From Chlamydiota bacterium (GTDB lineage Bacteria; Chlamydiota; Chlamydiia; Chlamydiales; JAJFMB01), in the NCBI GenBank assembly GCA_021772355.1, contig JAJFMB010000101.1, positions 1-13,546 on the forward strand: 13,546 bases of DNA, in the 5' to 3' direction. The notes below the pieces were generated by a model. That model was not told the DNA's origin. It saw only the letters and a list, made by a program, of their open reading frames with translations, and did not search any database. This document shows positions 1-9,000 of the stretch, piece after piece. A program made the translations under genes and the position numbers. The first letter of the stretch is position 1, and each line of letters begins with the position of its first letter.

Positions 1-1542
1 GAGATCGCTCTGTTCCTTGACATCGTTGATAAATTCTTTTGCTTTGTCTCGTTCAATATTAGATCCATTAAAGCAGAATAAATTTATCCCCTTCACCTTA
101 CTGTTTTTGTTTTCTTTTAGATGATGTGAATACGATTGGCACATCCGTTGAGCATCAGACCCTCCCAAGCTATGACCCAGGAATTCCACGACAACTTTCT
201 TATCACAATCCAACTGATTGAGAGAGTGCTCAAGGTTCTTCAGTAACTGTTTTTCCGCATTTTTAAAACTGGTTCGCCCTGACCCTTCAACTCCAAACTT
301 TTGTTCTCTTTCAAAAAGACTAAAATTTCTCTTAAAAGATTTTAAATCCCATGTTCCTCTAAAAGCTACCTGCACATGAGTATTCTTAGAGGTCTCTTGA
401 TGGGGAAGCGCAGGAAGAAATACTGCACCGCTCAACCCATTTTTACTGTACAAACGATGCGCTTGTTTCAAATCTATTTCCCCTTTACGGTCGTACATCG
501 GTACCAAAACACCATCAGCAAATTTAGTTTTATTTCCAAACCAATATAAGGAATACACGACCGAACGCGCTAAAAATTCTGCATAGGCAAATTTTGTGGC
601 GCCAGCACCCGGTTTATAGTCGTCCATTACTTTGAAGACACATTCCTGCCAGGCCAAATCCTTCTCCAGCTGCTTGGCATAGACCTTGGAGGGATTTTTC
701 TTAGGTTGCGGAAGATTGGGGTGATTCAATTCTTTCATCAACAACACAATCTGTTTTTTAGTAAGCTGATCAAAGGGTTCCGCATGTTTCTCCAATTGAG
801 TATGGAGATGTTCAATATCTTCTAAGGTGAGATTGGATCTGATTCCCAAAAGTAGAGCATGCAGGTCATCGCCGTCGAGCACATGTTGCTCCTGCAGACG
901 GTAAAAAGAAAAAGCGCGTTCGGCAGCTGCAACGCCAAATCTATCTTTTAGGAGTGCCTTAACTTGATGGGCTCTAAAAACTAGCGTGTGCACGTCGTTA
1001 ATGGATGCACCAGGAGTTTGCAGTCGGTTGATAGTCTCTTCCAAAATGAGGCTGTCGTCCTGAAGTGCGTCCTCCTGTTCAACAATTTCCTGCGCCAAGA
1101 TTTTTGATGCTTCTTTACATTTGTCGATGAGTAAATCAATCTTGACAAGAGGTGCTAGATTAGCGCTTTTTTTCAATATGAAATGGTACTCCGGGAGAGC
1201 TTTTGTACCCAATTTATCTATAAACGCCTTGGAACGGCACAGTTCTTGATAGCGTTGATAACCTGTCCATTGCGAAGAGGATACCTCTTTTGCTTGCGCC
1301 ATCATGAGTAGTTGAGAAACGAGATCATCAACCCCCTGTAGCTCACCTGCTGTCGTCTGATGAAAAAAAGCGCGATGCAGGTTCTGAAAAGCTCTTTTAA
1401 CCGCCGTCAGAATAGCACTAGAACCTTCCGGAGAAGAATACTTATAAAATTTTCCGCCATGAACTCCCAACCGCTCTTGCTCTTTCAGCGTGCTGACGAT
1501 TTCTAACTGACTATTAAGCTTTCTAATCTCATGTAAAAACAT
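1..1542 (-). CDS. Lipase-class-3-like protein, third tandem paralogue (3' end outside window)
   Basis: An open frame of 514 codons runs off the window at position 1, so the C-terminus is missing. The ATG at 1540-1542 lies 4 nt after the stop of the upstream paralogue and has a GGGG about 8 nt before it, so translational coupling is likely. The first ~300 residues look helical and polar. An oxyanion-type FRGT motif is at residues 394-397 and a nucleophile elbow GHSLGG is at about 456-461, with Ser458 as likely nucleophile. These are the two signatures of class 3 lipases (alpha/beta hydrolases). The expected Asp and His lie beyond the edge. It shares the order of conserved blocks with its two neighbours (LDGDDLHALLLGI, FADGVLVPMYD, LKQAHRLY) but is clearly more divergent and lacks their GASDS form of the elbow. 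No signal peptide or membrane segment is visible. The substrate is unknown; a host-directed effector role is only a guess. Confidence 0.75.
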   Translation of the reverse strand, partial: MFLHEIRKLNSQLEIVSTLKEQERLGVHGGKFYKYSSPEGSSAILTAVKRAFQNLHRAFFHQTTAGELQGVDDLVSQLLMMAQAKEVSSSQWTGYQRYQELCRSKAFIDKLGTKALPEYHFILKKSANLAPLVKIDLLIDKCKEASKILAQEIVEQEDALQDDSLILEETINRLQTPGASINDVHTLVFRAHQVKALLKDRFGVAAAERAFSFYRLQEQHVLDGDDLHALLLGIRSNLTLEDIEHLHTQLEKHAEPFDQLTKKQIVLLMKELNHPNLPQPKKNPSKVYAKQLEKDLAWQECVFKVMDDYKPGAGATKFAYAEFLARSVVYSLYWFGNKTKFADGVLVPMYDRKGEIDLKQAHRLYSKNGLSGAVFLPALPHQETSKNTHVQVAFRGTWDLKSFKRNFSLFEREQKFGVEGSGRTSFKNAEKQLLKNLEHSLNQLDCDKKVVVEFLGHSLGGSDAQRMCQSYSHHLKENKNSKVKGINLFCFNGSNIERDKAKEFINDVKEQSDL

Positions 1543-1546
1543 CTGC

Positions 1547-3460
1547 TTAACCCCATTTACGGTGGACTTTATTTCCCACTATTGTTCTTAACTCTAGTTG
1601 TATAAGTGAAATGTGCTCTTTCCCTTTAACCTCTAAAGGAGCAGAAATCCCATAATCCTCTTCACAATTGGTGATGATTCTCTGCAATCTATTTTCAAAC
1701 ACACCATCTTCTTGGGCATAGCTGCTGGCGTAGCTGTGCACTCTTCTTACTTTGTAGCCCTTCTGTTGAAGTTCCCAAAAAGAGGGCCTATTGCGGTTGA
1801 TCCTATTAGAACGGCTCTCAAAAATGGAAATGGATAGGTTGGAAGGCCACTCCTTGACATCCTCACAGTGCCCTAAACGCCCATAACCTGCTTCCTGAAC
1901 AGGGTCGCCATAATTGTCAAAGTAGCGAAGAGTAAAAGGAGTCGTAACATTTTTCACATGATCCAAAAAGTTTTTCAGTTTGTTACGTTCAATACCTGGT
2001 GTATTATAGCAATGAAGCCCAATCGTTTTGATATGATGCTTCTCTTCTCCTTGAGCTAATCTTTCAGCGTATTTTTCCGCCATACGAAGGGAATCGGATG
2101 CACCCAAACTATGACCTGAAATGGTCAAGTGAAGGCTGCGATTCTTTAAATCTGCGAGATTCTTGTCGATCGCTGAAAACATCAAAGGACATTTGTCCTC
2201 AAAGCTATCCTCTCCTGGTCCCGGAACGTGCCAATGATTCACTGAGACACATCTCTTTAACGATTCCTGGCAGTTCGTTCCTCTAAAAACGATATCAATA
2301 GGAACATCTCCATCGGCGACAAAAACAGGGCGGATAAGCGCGGCGTTAACCCCCTTCTCATCACAGATAAGATGGGCTTGTTTTAAGACAGCGCGCCCTT
2401 CAAGATCATAGACCGGTAGAAGAACGCCTTCGGCAAAATGGGTCGTTTTGGAATCTCTGAAAAGAGCGTAGGATATTTCGCGTGAAAGATGTTCGTAATA
2501 GCTAAATTTTTTGAGATTGTCTTGGTTCTTTTTTCCCATCAGGCGCTGATGGCCCTTGCACTCCAGAAACGCTATATCCTTCTTGAGCTGTTCGCAATAG
2601 GGTTTGTTCTTGTTCTCACCGGCAGAAACCCAATGCTTGCGCAGCTCCACCAACAAACGGAAACACTCTTTCTCACTGGGCAGCGTTTTGTTTTGCAATG
2701 CTAGATACTGCTGTAAATCGTCAAGAGTAAGATTTGCCTTTATTCCCGTAACCAAGGCCGCAATATCCTCTCCCGTCAAAACGTGCATGTCATTAAGATG
2801 ATAGTAATCCATAATCCGCTCAACAGCGCTATCCCCGTAGCGGGACTGTAACGCACTCACCACAACATCTTTAACATAATGTTCGACACTCAATTCCCGA
2901 GAGGCGCCGGATTCCAAACAGGCAAGTAACGATGAGACTGCAGCACACTCGTTTTTCATTGCCACTGTGTTCTTAATCTCTTCATTTAGCTTGGGTAAAA
3001 CTTCATTTTGTACGCGAGAAATGATAGCATCGAGTCGATCGACGTGTTCCTGACGAATCTGTTTAGCAGGGGGAAACAACTGCATTTTTCCGGTTAGCAG
3101 TGTCTCGCGGTACCGTTTCAATCCTTCTACTAAGTGCTGCTCAACATAAAGAGTGATTTTGTTTCGTTCAGGGGTATTCCCATCAATTTGTAGAATTTCA
3201 GTCGCTAACTTGTTGATTGCCTCAAGATTTTGCTCAGAGGACTGCTTGCTCCATTTCTTTTCCAACGCCCTTACCGCTTTCAGAACAAAGGTGATCCCTT
3301 GATGAACATAACGCATAAAAAAACCTTCCGCCTCGCGCAGAAAGCGATCGGGCGAAAGAACTTTGACAAATCGTCCATCCTTCTTGATATGGAAATCCTC
3401 ATCACACTCAAGGAAGGAAAGAACTTCTAAGTTATGAGTAATGTTTTTACTATCTATCAT
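1547..3460 (-). CDS. Lipase-class-3-like alpha/beta hydrolase, second tandem paralogue
   Basis: This is a complete 637-residue protein. Residues 1 to ~300 are a polar, probably helical region of unknown function. The C-terminal half carries class 3 lipase features: FRGT at 392-395 (oxyanion side), GHSLGASDS around 449-457 with Ser451 as nucleophile, a YNTPGIE segment resembling the family's conserved strand after the elbow, GDPV with Asp519, and RRVHSY with His575. A Ser-Asp-His triad is therefore plausible. About 60 residues follow the His. At ~640 residues it is far longer than a minimal lipase domain. The ATG at 3458-3460 is one base after the stop of the upstream paralogue (TGATATG) and has no clear Shine-Dalgarno, so re-initiation is likely. 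It is closely similar to the 669-residue neighbour along its whole length, which indicates a tandem duplication. There is no signal peptide, so export would need a signal-independent route such as type III secretion (inference). Lipid substrate unknown. Confidence 0.8.
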   Translation of the reverse strand: MIDSKNITHNLEVLSFLECDEDFHIKKDGRFVKVLSPDRFLREAEGFFMRYVHQGITFVLKAVRALEKKWSKQSSEQNLEAINKLATEILQIDGNTPERNKITLYVEQHLVEGLKRYRETLLTGKMQLFPPAKQIRQEHVDRLDAIISRVQNEVLPKLNEEIKNTVAMKNECAAVSSLLACLESGASRELSVEHYVKDVVVSALQSRYGDSAVERIMDYYHLNDMHVLTGEDIAALVTGIKANLTLDDLQQYLALQNKTLPSEKECFRLLVELRKHWVSAGENKNKPYCEQLKKDIAFLECKGHQRLMGKKNQDNLKKFSYYEHLSREISYALFRDSKTTHFAEGVLLPVYDLEGRAVLKQAHLICDEKGVNAALIRPVFVADGDVPIDIVFRGTNCQESLKRCVSVNHWHVPGPGEDSFEDKCPLMFSAIDKNLADLKNRSLHLTISGHSLGASDSLRMAEKYAERLAQGEEKHHIKTIGLHCYNTPGIERNKLKNFLDHVKNVTTPFTLRYFDNYGDPVQEAGYGRLGHCEDVKEWPSNLSISIFESRSNRINRNRPSFWELQQKGYKVRRVHSYASSYAQEDGVFENRLQRIITNCEEDYGISAPLEVKGKEHISLIQLELRTIVGNKVHRKWG

Positions 3461-3461
3461 A

Positions 3462-5471
3462 TCACTGGTTTTTAGTTGTTAAGGCGTCCACATTTCTGAA
3501 AAAATATGCTTTATATTCCTCAAATTTATCGATGAGCTTCTCAACTTTATATCCTAGTTTTGTCTTCAATTTTTTAACCATTTGCTCCGCACCATTAATC
3601 TCTGTTGGAGCTGTAATTCCTAAATCATCTGCATTATTTGTCATTCTCTGTTGCAGCTTGATACCGAATAACCCCTCTTCTTTTTGGTAGGTACTACGAC
3701 TGGAATGCACGCGTCTAATTTTTGTACCCTTCAGGCGCATCCTGTTTGCGAAAGAACCAAGAAAATTTAGGTCTCTGATATAACTCGTACTCTCAAAAAT
3801 GGAAACAAACAGATTTGAGGGCCATTTTTTTATATCCTCACAGTACCCAAGCCTTCCATAACCTGTCTGCTGGACCGGATCCCCCTTAACGTCAAAATAG
3901 TGAATATAAAAAGGGGTTGAAATCTTTGCTAAATTACTCAAGAAGCTCTCAAGTCTTTTAGACTCAATTCCTGGAGTATTAAAGCAGTGGAGGTGGAGGG
4001 AATTTATGTGATGCTTTTCATCTCCGCTACTAAGACGTTCTGCGTATTTTTCAGCCAACCGCAACGAGTCAGATGCGCCCAAACTGTGTCCCGAAACAGT
4101 GAGGTTGATTCCACGATCTTCGAAAGGGCGAAGATTTTCATCAATTGCCGAAAAAATATCCTGACTTCTTCTTTCAAAACTTTGCTCACCTGGACCAACG
4201 ACATTCTTGTGTTGTACTGAAACGCACCTTTTGGCCGACTCGCGACAGTGTGTTCCCCTGAAAACGAGATCAATGGCGACATCTCCCTCTTTGGGCATCG
4301 CAGGTCGGACCAGAGCGACATTGATTCCCTCTCGATCAAAGATAAGGTGTGCCTGCTTTAATACGGCAGAACCTTTATTATCGTAGGCAGGAAACAACAC
4401 CCCTTCAGCAAAACGTGACTGTTTTGAGTGTTCGAAAAGACCATAAGCAATATCACGTGCAAGGTGTTCGTAGTAACTGAATTTCGCTATTTTGTCCTTA
4501 TTCTTAACACCTTGTAAAAATCGATAGTCATCATTGTGGCTCAAAAATTTAATATCTTTTTCAAGCTGTCTGCGATAGGGCTTGTGCTGATAAGCATGAC
4601 GATCAAAAGCAATGCAATGACCTCGCATCTTAACTAATAAGTCGCAACACTTCTCTTCACTCGGCAGCTCTTTTCCCATGAGTTCACAACATTTTCTTAA
4701 GTCACCCAATGTTAAATTCGCTTTAATACCCATTAAAACTGCAGCAATATCATCGCCAGTCAAGATGTGCATGTGGCTTAAGTCGTAAAATTCCAAAGCA
4801 CGCGCAACCGCATCCTGACCGTACCGAGATTCCAACATCTCAATAACCACATCTTGAAAATAATCCTCTGTTCTCAACTCATCTGGAAGTTTTAAGTCAG
4901 ATTCGAGATAAGACAACAAGCACGAGATCGCCATTTTCTCATTACGCACAGCTTCTGTCGTTTCATTATTTTTAACCCCCTCACCCATCTTAGGTAGGAC
5001 TTCATTTTGAATGCGTGATATGACGCGATCTAACTGAGAGACATATTCCTTGCGAATGGGTTTTGCTGGAGGAAACAACCACATCTCACCGGACTGCAAT
5101 GTCTGCCGATACTCGTTTAAGCCCTTTAATAGATATTGCTCCACATAGAGGGTGATTTTATTCCGTTGGCTCGGCGTAAGGGGGCTTTCCTCGTCTATAT
5201 CTAGAATCTGAGAGACCAAATCGTTGATCGCTGCAATATTTCGATCTGGAGACTGATTGCTCCATTTTCGCTCCAAAGCGCGTGCCGCCTTAAAAACAAA
5301 AGTGACGCCTTTATTGATAAAACGGGCAATAGGACGATCTAAACCCACCAAAAATCGATCTGGCGCTGTAATTTTGGTGAATCTACCGCTAGAATTGAGG
5401 TGAAGATCCTCGTTCTTCTTAAGAAAAGATAGAGCATCTAGATTGTATATAATTTTATTGAAATTAACCAT
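3462..5471 (-). CDS. Lipase-class-3-like alpha/beta hydrolase, first tandem paralogue
   Basis: This 669-residue protein is the first gene of the three-paralogue operon. Its N-terminal ~320 residues are charged and probably helical, with no recognised domain. The hydrolase part shows FRGT at 404-407, GHSLGASDS at about 461-469 (nucleophile Ser463), FNTPGIE near 497-503, GDPV with Asp531, and RRVHSS with His589. Together these form a credible Ser-Asp-His triad of the class 3 lipase type. The tail after the His is ~80 residues and partly lysine-rich, longer than in the second copy. The start ATG at 5469-5471 follows an AT-rich leader without a Shine-Dalgarno, and a well-spaced promoter lies 32-60 bases upstream of it. 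The next gene starts one base after the stop. No signal peptide is seen at the N-terminus. The family match rests on motifs; activity and substrate are not known. Confidence 0.8.
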   Translation of the reverse strand: MVNFNKIIYNLDALSFLKKNEDLHLNSSGRFTKITAPDRFLVGLDRPIARFINKGVTFVFKAARALERKWSNQSPDRNIAAINDLVSQILDIDEESPLTPSQRNKITLYVEQYLLKGLNEYRQTLQSGEMWLFPPAKPIRKEYVSQLDRVISRIQNEVLPKMGEGVKNNETTEAVRNEKMAISCLLSYLESDLKLPDELRTEDYFQDVVIEMLESRYGQDAVARALEFYDLSHMHILTGDDIAAVLMGIKANLTLGDLRKCCELMGKELPSEEKCCDLLVKMRGHCIAFDRHAYQHKPYRRQLEKDIKFLSHNDDYRFLQGVKNKDKIAKFSYYEHLARDIAYGLFEHSKQSRFAEGVLFPAYDNKGSAVLKQAHLIFDREGINVALVRPAMPKEGDVAIDLVFRGTHCRESAKRCVSVQHKNVVGPGEQSFERRSQDIFSAIDENLRPFEDRGINLTVSGHSLGASDSLRLAEKYAERLSSGDEKHHINSLHLHCFNTPGIESKRLESFLSNLAKISTPFYIHYFDVKGDPVQQTGYGRLGYCEDIKKWPSNLFVSIFESTSYIRDLNFLGSFANRMRLKGTKIRRVHSSRSTYQKEEGLFGIKLQQRMTNNADDLGITAPTEINGAEQMVKKLKTKLGYKVEKLIDKFEEYKAYFFRNVDALTTKNQ

Positions 5472-5502
5472 TTATTAACTATTATATGATATATAAACGG
5501 TA

Positions 5503-5531
5503 ATTATATACTAAATATGCTATTAATTCAA
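5503..5531 (-). promoter_or_regulatory. Putative sigma70-type promoter of the lipase operon
   Basis: On the minus strand, TTGAAT (5526-5531) is separated by exactly 17 nt from a perfect TATAAT (5503-5508). The expected start is near 5496, giving a ~25-nt AT-rich leader before the ATG at 5471. The -35 hexamer begins five bases after the antitoxin stop codon. The lipase operon can thus be transcribed independently of the antitoxin gene, although read-through is also possible because no terminator separates them. Confidence 0.6.
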
Positions 5532-5535
5532 TATT

Positions 5536-5784
5536 TTAGTTGCGTGAAAAGGGGGATACTTCATCATAGTCATTCTCCCCATGCTGAAGCTTTTTTAAGC
5601 CATCTATAAGACCCGGTGTTGATAGTAATTCCAGGGTGATCAGCAAGTTATCATAGGTTTCTTCAGAAAGCATCACAACACTCCCCTCATCAGCGATGAT
5701 GCGAAAATGCTTTTGATCAAGCGATGCTGAGTTAACCAATTTTTTTAATCTATCTCTTACTTCTTCAACTGTAAATGTTTCCAT
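5536..5784 (-). CDS. YefM/Phd-type antitoxin, apparently without a toxin partner
   Basis: This 82-residue protein starts METFTVEEVRDRL. The ATG at 5782-5784 is preferred because AGAGGAAG lies just before it; an in-frame GTG 24 nt upstream sits too close to its GGAGGA. Residues ~1-50 match the DNA-binding half of YefM-like antitoxins: an N-terminal helix (VEEVRDRLKKLV), an FRIIADEGSVVMLSEE strand-turn, then YDNLLITLELLSTPGLIDGL, which parallels the toxin-binding helix region of E. coli YefM. Such proteins normally neutralise a YoeB- or RelE-type RNase encoded just downstream and repress their own operon. Here the next gene downstream is a 669-residue lipase-like protein 64 nt away, and ileS lies upstream. 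No small toxin gene is visible on either side. It may be an orphan, a solitary repressor, or act on a distant toxin. The family assignment is by pattern recognition. Confidence 0.7.
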   Translation of the reverse strand: METFTVEEVRDRLKKLVNSASLDQKHFRIIADEGSVVMLSEETYDNLLITLELLSTPGLIDGLKKLQHGENDYDEVSPFSRN

Positions 5785-6088
5785 ACTTCCTCTTATCCCT
5801 GGCCCCACTCCTCCGGGGTGTTTTCACAATCTAAAGATTAAGAAATTATTTAACAAGAAAGAATGTAAAGAAAAAATTATTTTTTTACACTTTTATGAAA
5901 AGGTTGGTTTTAACCCCTGATTGTAATCCTAATCCATAGTCCGGCGCTCTAGAAAACAACAAGATTTTTTAGATTTTGAGGAGAGCATGTCTTTTGACAT
6001 GGCCGACGAAAAAGATGACCTTCATCTGTAGATGTTTGTCCTCAGATTAGGTCACAATCACCGGTTTAAGCTTTGAGCAGTGAGAAAG
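5785..6088. other. Gene-poor gap between ileS and the antitoxin gene
   Basis: No substantial coding region is seen in these 304 bases. Contents: the putative ileS terminator (6009-6027); a 14-codon plus-strand micro-ORF with a good ribosome binding site (5987-6031); an AT-rich imperfect inverted repeat TGTAAA...TTTACA (5864-5889), a possible operator or promoter region for the antitoxin; and CCCC/GGGG (5803-5806 with 5815-5818), which would place GGAGGAGT in a hairpin loop on the antitoxin mRNA. Minus-strand bases near 5925-5952 resemble a tRNA anticodon arm but no tRNA can be folded. Confidence 0.5.
6009..6027 (-). terminator. Putative intrinsic terminator after ileS
   Basis: On the minus strand, AGATGA (6022-6027) and TCATCT (6013-6018) form a 6-bp stem with a 3-nt loop, followed by a short run of Ts. 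It lies ~60 nt past the ileS stop. The stem is short and AT-rich, so strength is uncertain. Confidence 0.4.
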
Positions 6089-9000
6089 TTATCCAGCAGA
6101 AACTTTCTTCAGTGAAATGACAGAGACCTCTCCATTCAAATCCCACTCCTGTCCCTCGCAAGGACCAAAATCAATAGTGACTGCTAATACTTCGTGAAAA
6201 ATATAATCACGATGCTGCGCAACGCACTTCTTGACAAGATCCGTTGTCTGCATAGTCACTTCGATACGATCAGAAACATCAAATCCGGCTTCCCGTCGCA
6301 TCGTATTGACTTTATTGACAATCTCACGCGCCAACCCTTCAACAATCAGCTCTTCACTCAAGTCTGTGTCCAACGCGATCGTAATAGCTCCGGCATTGGC
6401 AGCAATAATCCCATCGTGAACCTTACGCTCCACTTGGACATCTTCAGGAGTCAATTGAAAAGGCTCACCCTCTAAATCGATCGATACATCCTGCCCATCA
6501 AATAACGCCAAAACGTGCTTGCGATCGAAGTTTTCAATCACTTGTTGCGCCGCACGCATTTTTTTCCCAACTTTTTTTCCAAGGACGCGGAAATTGGGTT
6601 TAACGAGCAAAGAGACAAACTCATCTTCATTCGAACCAAATTCAATTTGTTTCACGTTGAGTTCATCAGCGATAAGGTGCTGCTGATCGCGCAACAGTGC
6701 AAGCACAGTTCCGTCATCAGAGGCAATATGCGCCTTAGATAGCGGCTGACGCACTTTAAGTTTGTTCTCTTTACGAAGTGCATGACCCAAACTTACCGTT
6801 GTCATCACTGCTGCCATCGCATCTTCAAGCTGCACATCCCGCTCTTCCGGACGGTATTTAGGATAGTCGCAAAGATGCACAGATTCAGGCATCTCTTCGG
6901 TTCTGAGGTGGCAGTAGATCGCCTCGCTCACGAAAGGAACAAAAGGAGCAATAATCTTTGTTAGATCGAGTAAAACCTTATAGAGGGTTTCAAAAGCTTG
7001 ATCGCGATCAGGAATGTTATCATCTTCCCAAAAGCGGCGGCGAGAGCGACGAATGTACCAATTTGTCAAGTTGTCGATAAACTCGATAAACGGCTCCACA
7101 GCCTGACTTAATTCATATTCGTCCATGCCCTGCTCAACTTGATGAATGAGCTTGTGCCTTACAGACAAGATCCAGCGATCGATAACTTGGTTCGGTTTTG
7201 CAGATGCTCCTTTCGGTTTCCATTTGTAGATGCGTGCATACGTTACAAAGAAGCTAAAAGCATTCCAAAGAGGAAGAAGAATCTGTCTTAAAACAAGCTC
7301 AACACCCGCTTCTTTAAAACGCAAATCATCAGCACGCACAGCGGGACTGTGCATCATATAAAGACGAATCGCATCAGCGCCGTATTTATGCACCACTTCC
7401 AACGGATCGGGATAATTGCGCAATCGCTTGGACATTTTAGCGCCATTTTCTGCTAGCAAAATACCGTTTACAATCACATTTTTAAAAGCCGGACGGTCAA
7501 ATAGCGCCGTTGCCAGTACTGTCAGTGTATAAAACCAGCCGCGAGTCTGATCAAGACCTTCCGCAATAAAGTCTGCAGGAAAGTGACTCTCAAACTGGGC
7601 ACTATTTTCAAATGGGTAATGATTCTGCGCATAAGGCATTGACCCCGATTCAAACCAGCAGTCGAAAACCTCAGGGATTCGATGATAAATTTTGCCATCT
7701 TTTTCAATGGTCAAGTCGTCGATAAAATGGCGATGAAGATCCTCTACCTTTGCTCCGGTCGCAGCTTCGAGATCTGCAATACTGCCTATAACGAGCACAT
7801 CACCATCATCAGAGCGCCACAATGGAATCGGAGTGCCCCAGTAGCGATTGCGGCTGATTGCCCAGTCGCGCGCGCCTTCTAACCACTTACCAAAACGCCC
7901 TTCTTTTAGATGTCCCGGAGTCCAATGGATCTGCTCATTTGCGTGTATCATCCTCTCCTTGATCTGTTCCACAGCCACAAACCACGTGCTCACAGCTTTG
8001 TAGATCAACGGGGTATCCGATCTCCAGCAAAAGGGATAGCGGTGGCGACAAGTGCCGTGGTGCAGCACGCGGTCCGCCTCTTTAAGGCGCTTGATGATCG
8101 CCTTGTCAGCATCTTTGACAAACTGCCCAACATATTCGGGGATTTCTTCTGTAAAACGACCATTATTGTCTACAGGACAGACCAGTTCGATCTTCTCTTT
8201 TTGACACGCGTAAAAGTCCACCTCACCAAAGGCGGGTGCACTGTGAACAACTCCCGTTCCTTCATCTGTTGCCACGCTCTCTTCTAGGATCACACGAAAA
8301 GCGTCTTGCCTCTCAGCAAAATAAGGTAAAATCGGTTGATAACGCCTGCCCTCAAGCTCTTTTCCCTTAAATCTGGCAACAACCTCAACTCCTTCCTTAA
8401 AATAGGTAGGCACACGCGTTTCAGCCAGGATATAGAATTTTTCCCCATCTCTCACTTTGACATAATCGATCTCAGGTCCCACCATCAGCGCTAAGTTGGA
8501 GATCAGCGTCCAGGGAGTGGTCGTCCAGGCAACAACAGAAGTATCCGGCTCATCAATTAGAGGAAACGTCACAGTTAAGGCAGGGTCATCGACTTCTTTA
8601 TAATTCTCCCCCGCTTCAAAATTGGACAGAGGAGTTCCCAATTTCGCTGAAAAGGGCATCACTTTGAAGCCCTCATAGACCAATCCTTTTTCGAAAAGCT
8701 GCTTAAAGACCCACCACACCGACTCCATAAAAGTGATGTCCATCGTACGGTAGATATGGTCAAAATCGACCCAGCGCCCCATCCGGTTGACTACTGACTT
8801 CCACTCTTCGGTGTAACGAAGAACAATACTGCGACACTCTTCGTTGAACTTCGCAATGCCATACTCTTCAATAGACTTGGCACCGGACAGATTTTGCGCC
8901 TTTTCAATCTCATTTTCTACAGGCAAGCCGTGACAATCCCAACCAAAACGCCTGGGGACGCAAAATCCCTTCATCGTCTTGTAACGCGGCACCACATCCT

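Noticed and set aside
4004..4339. A 111-codon minus-strand frame inside the first lipase gene.
   Set aside because: It is a shifted frame of the hydrolase domain, where the correct frame carries FRGT and GHSLG.
5785..5808. In-frame GTG at 5806-5808 as an upstream start for the antitoxin.
   Set aside because: Its GGAGGA is only one base or less from the GTG, while the ATG at 5784 has a well-spaced AGAGGAAG, and the family begins with the METFTVEEVR region.
5915..5955. Minus-strand AGAGCGCCGGACTATGGA resembling a tRNA D-arm/anticodon-arm junction.
   Set aside because: The anticodon stem has a mismatch, there is no T arm with TTC, and no acceptor stem or upstream D-loop can be found. At most it is a tRNA scrap.
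7910..8287. A 125-codon plus-strand open frame opposite ileS.
   Set aside because: It is antisense to highly conserved IleRS coding sequence, has no ribosome binding site, and its translation resembles nothing known.
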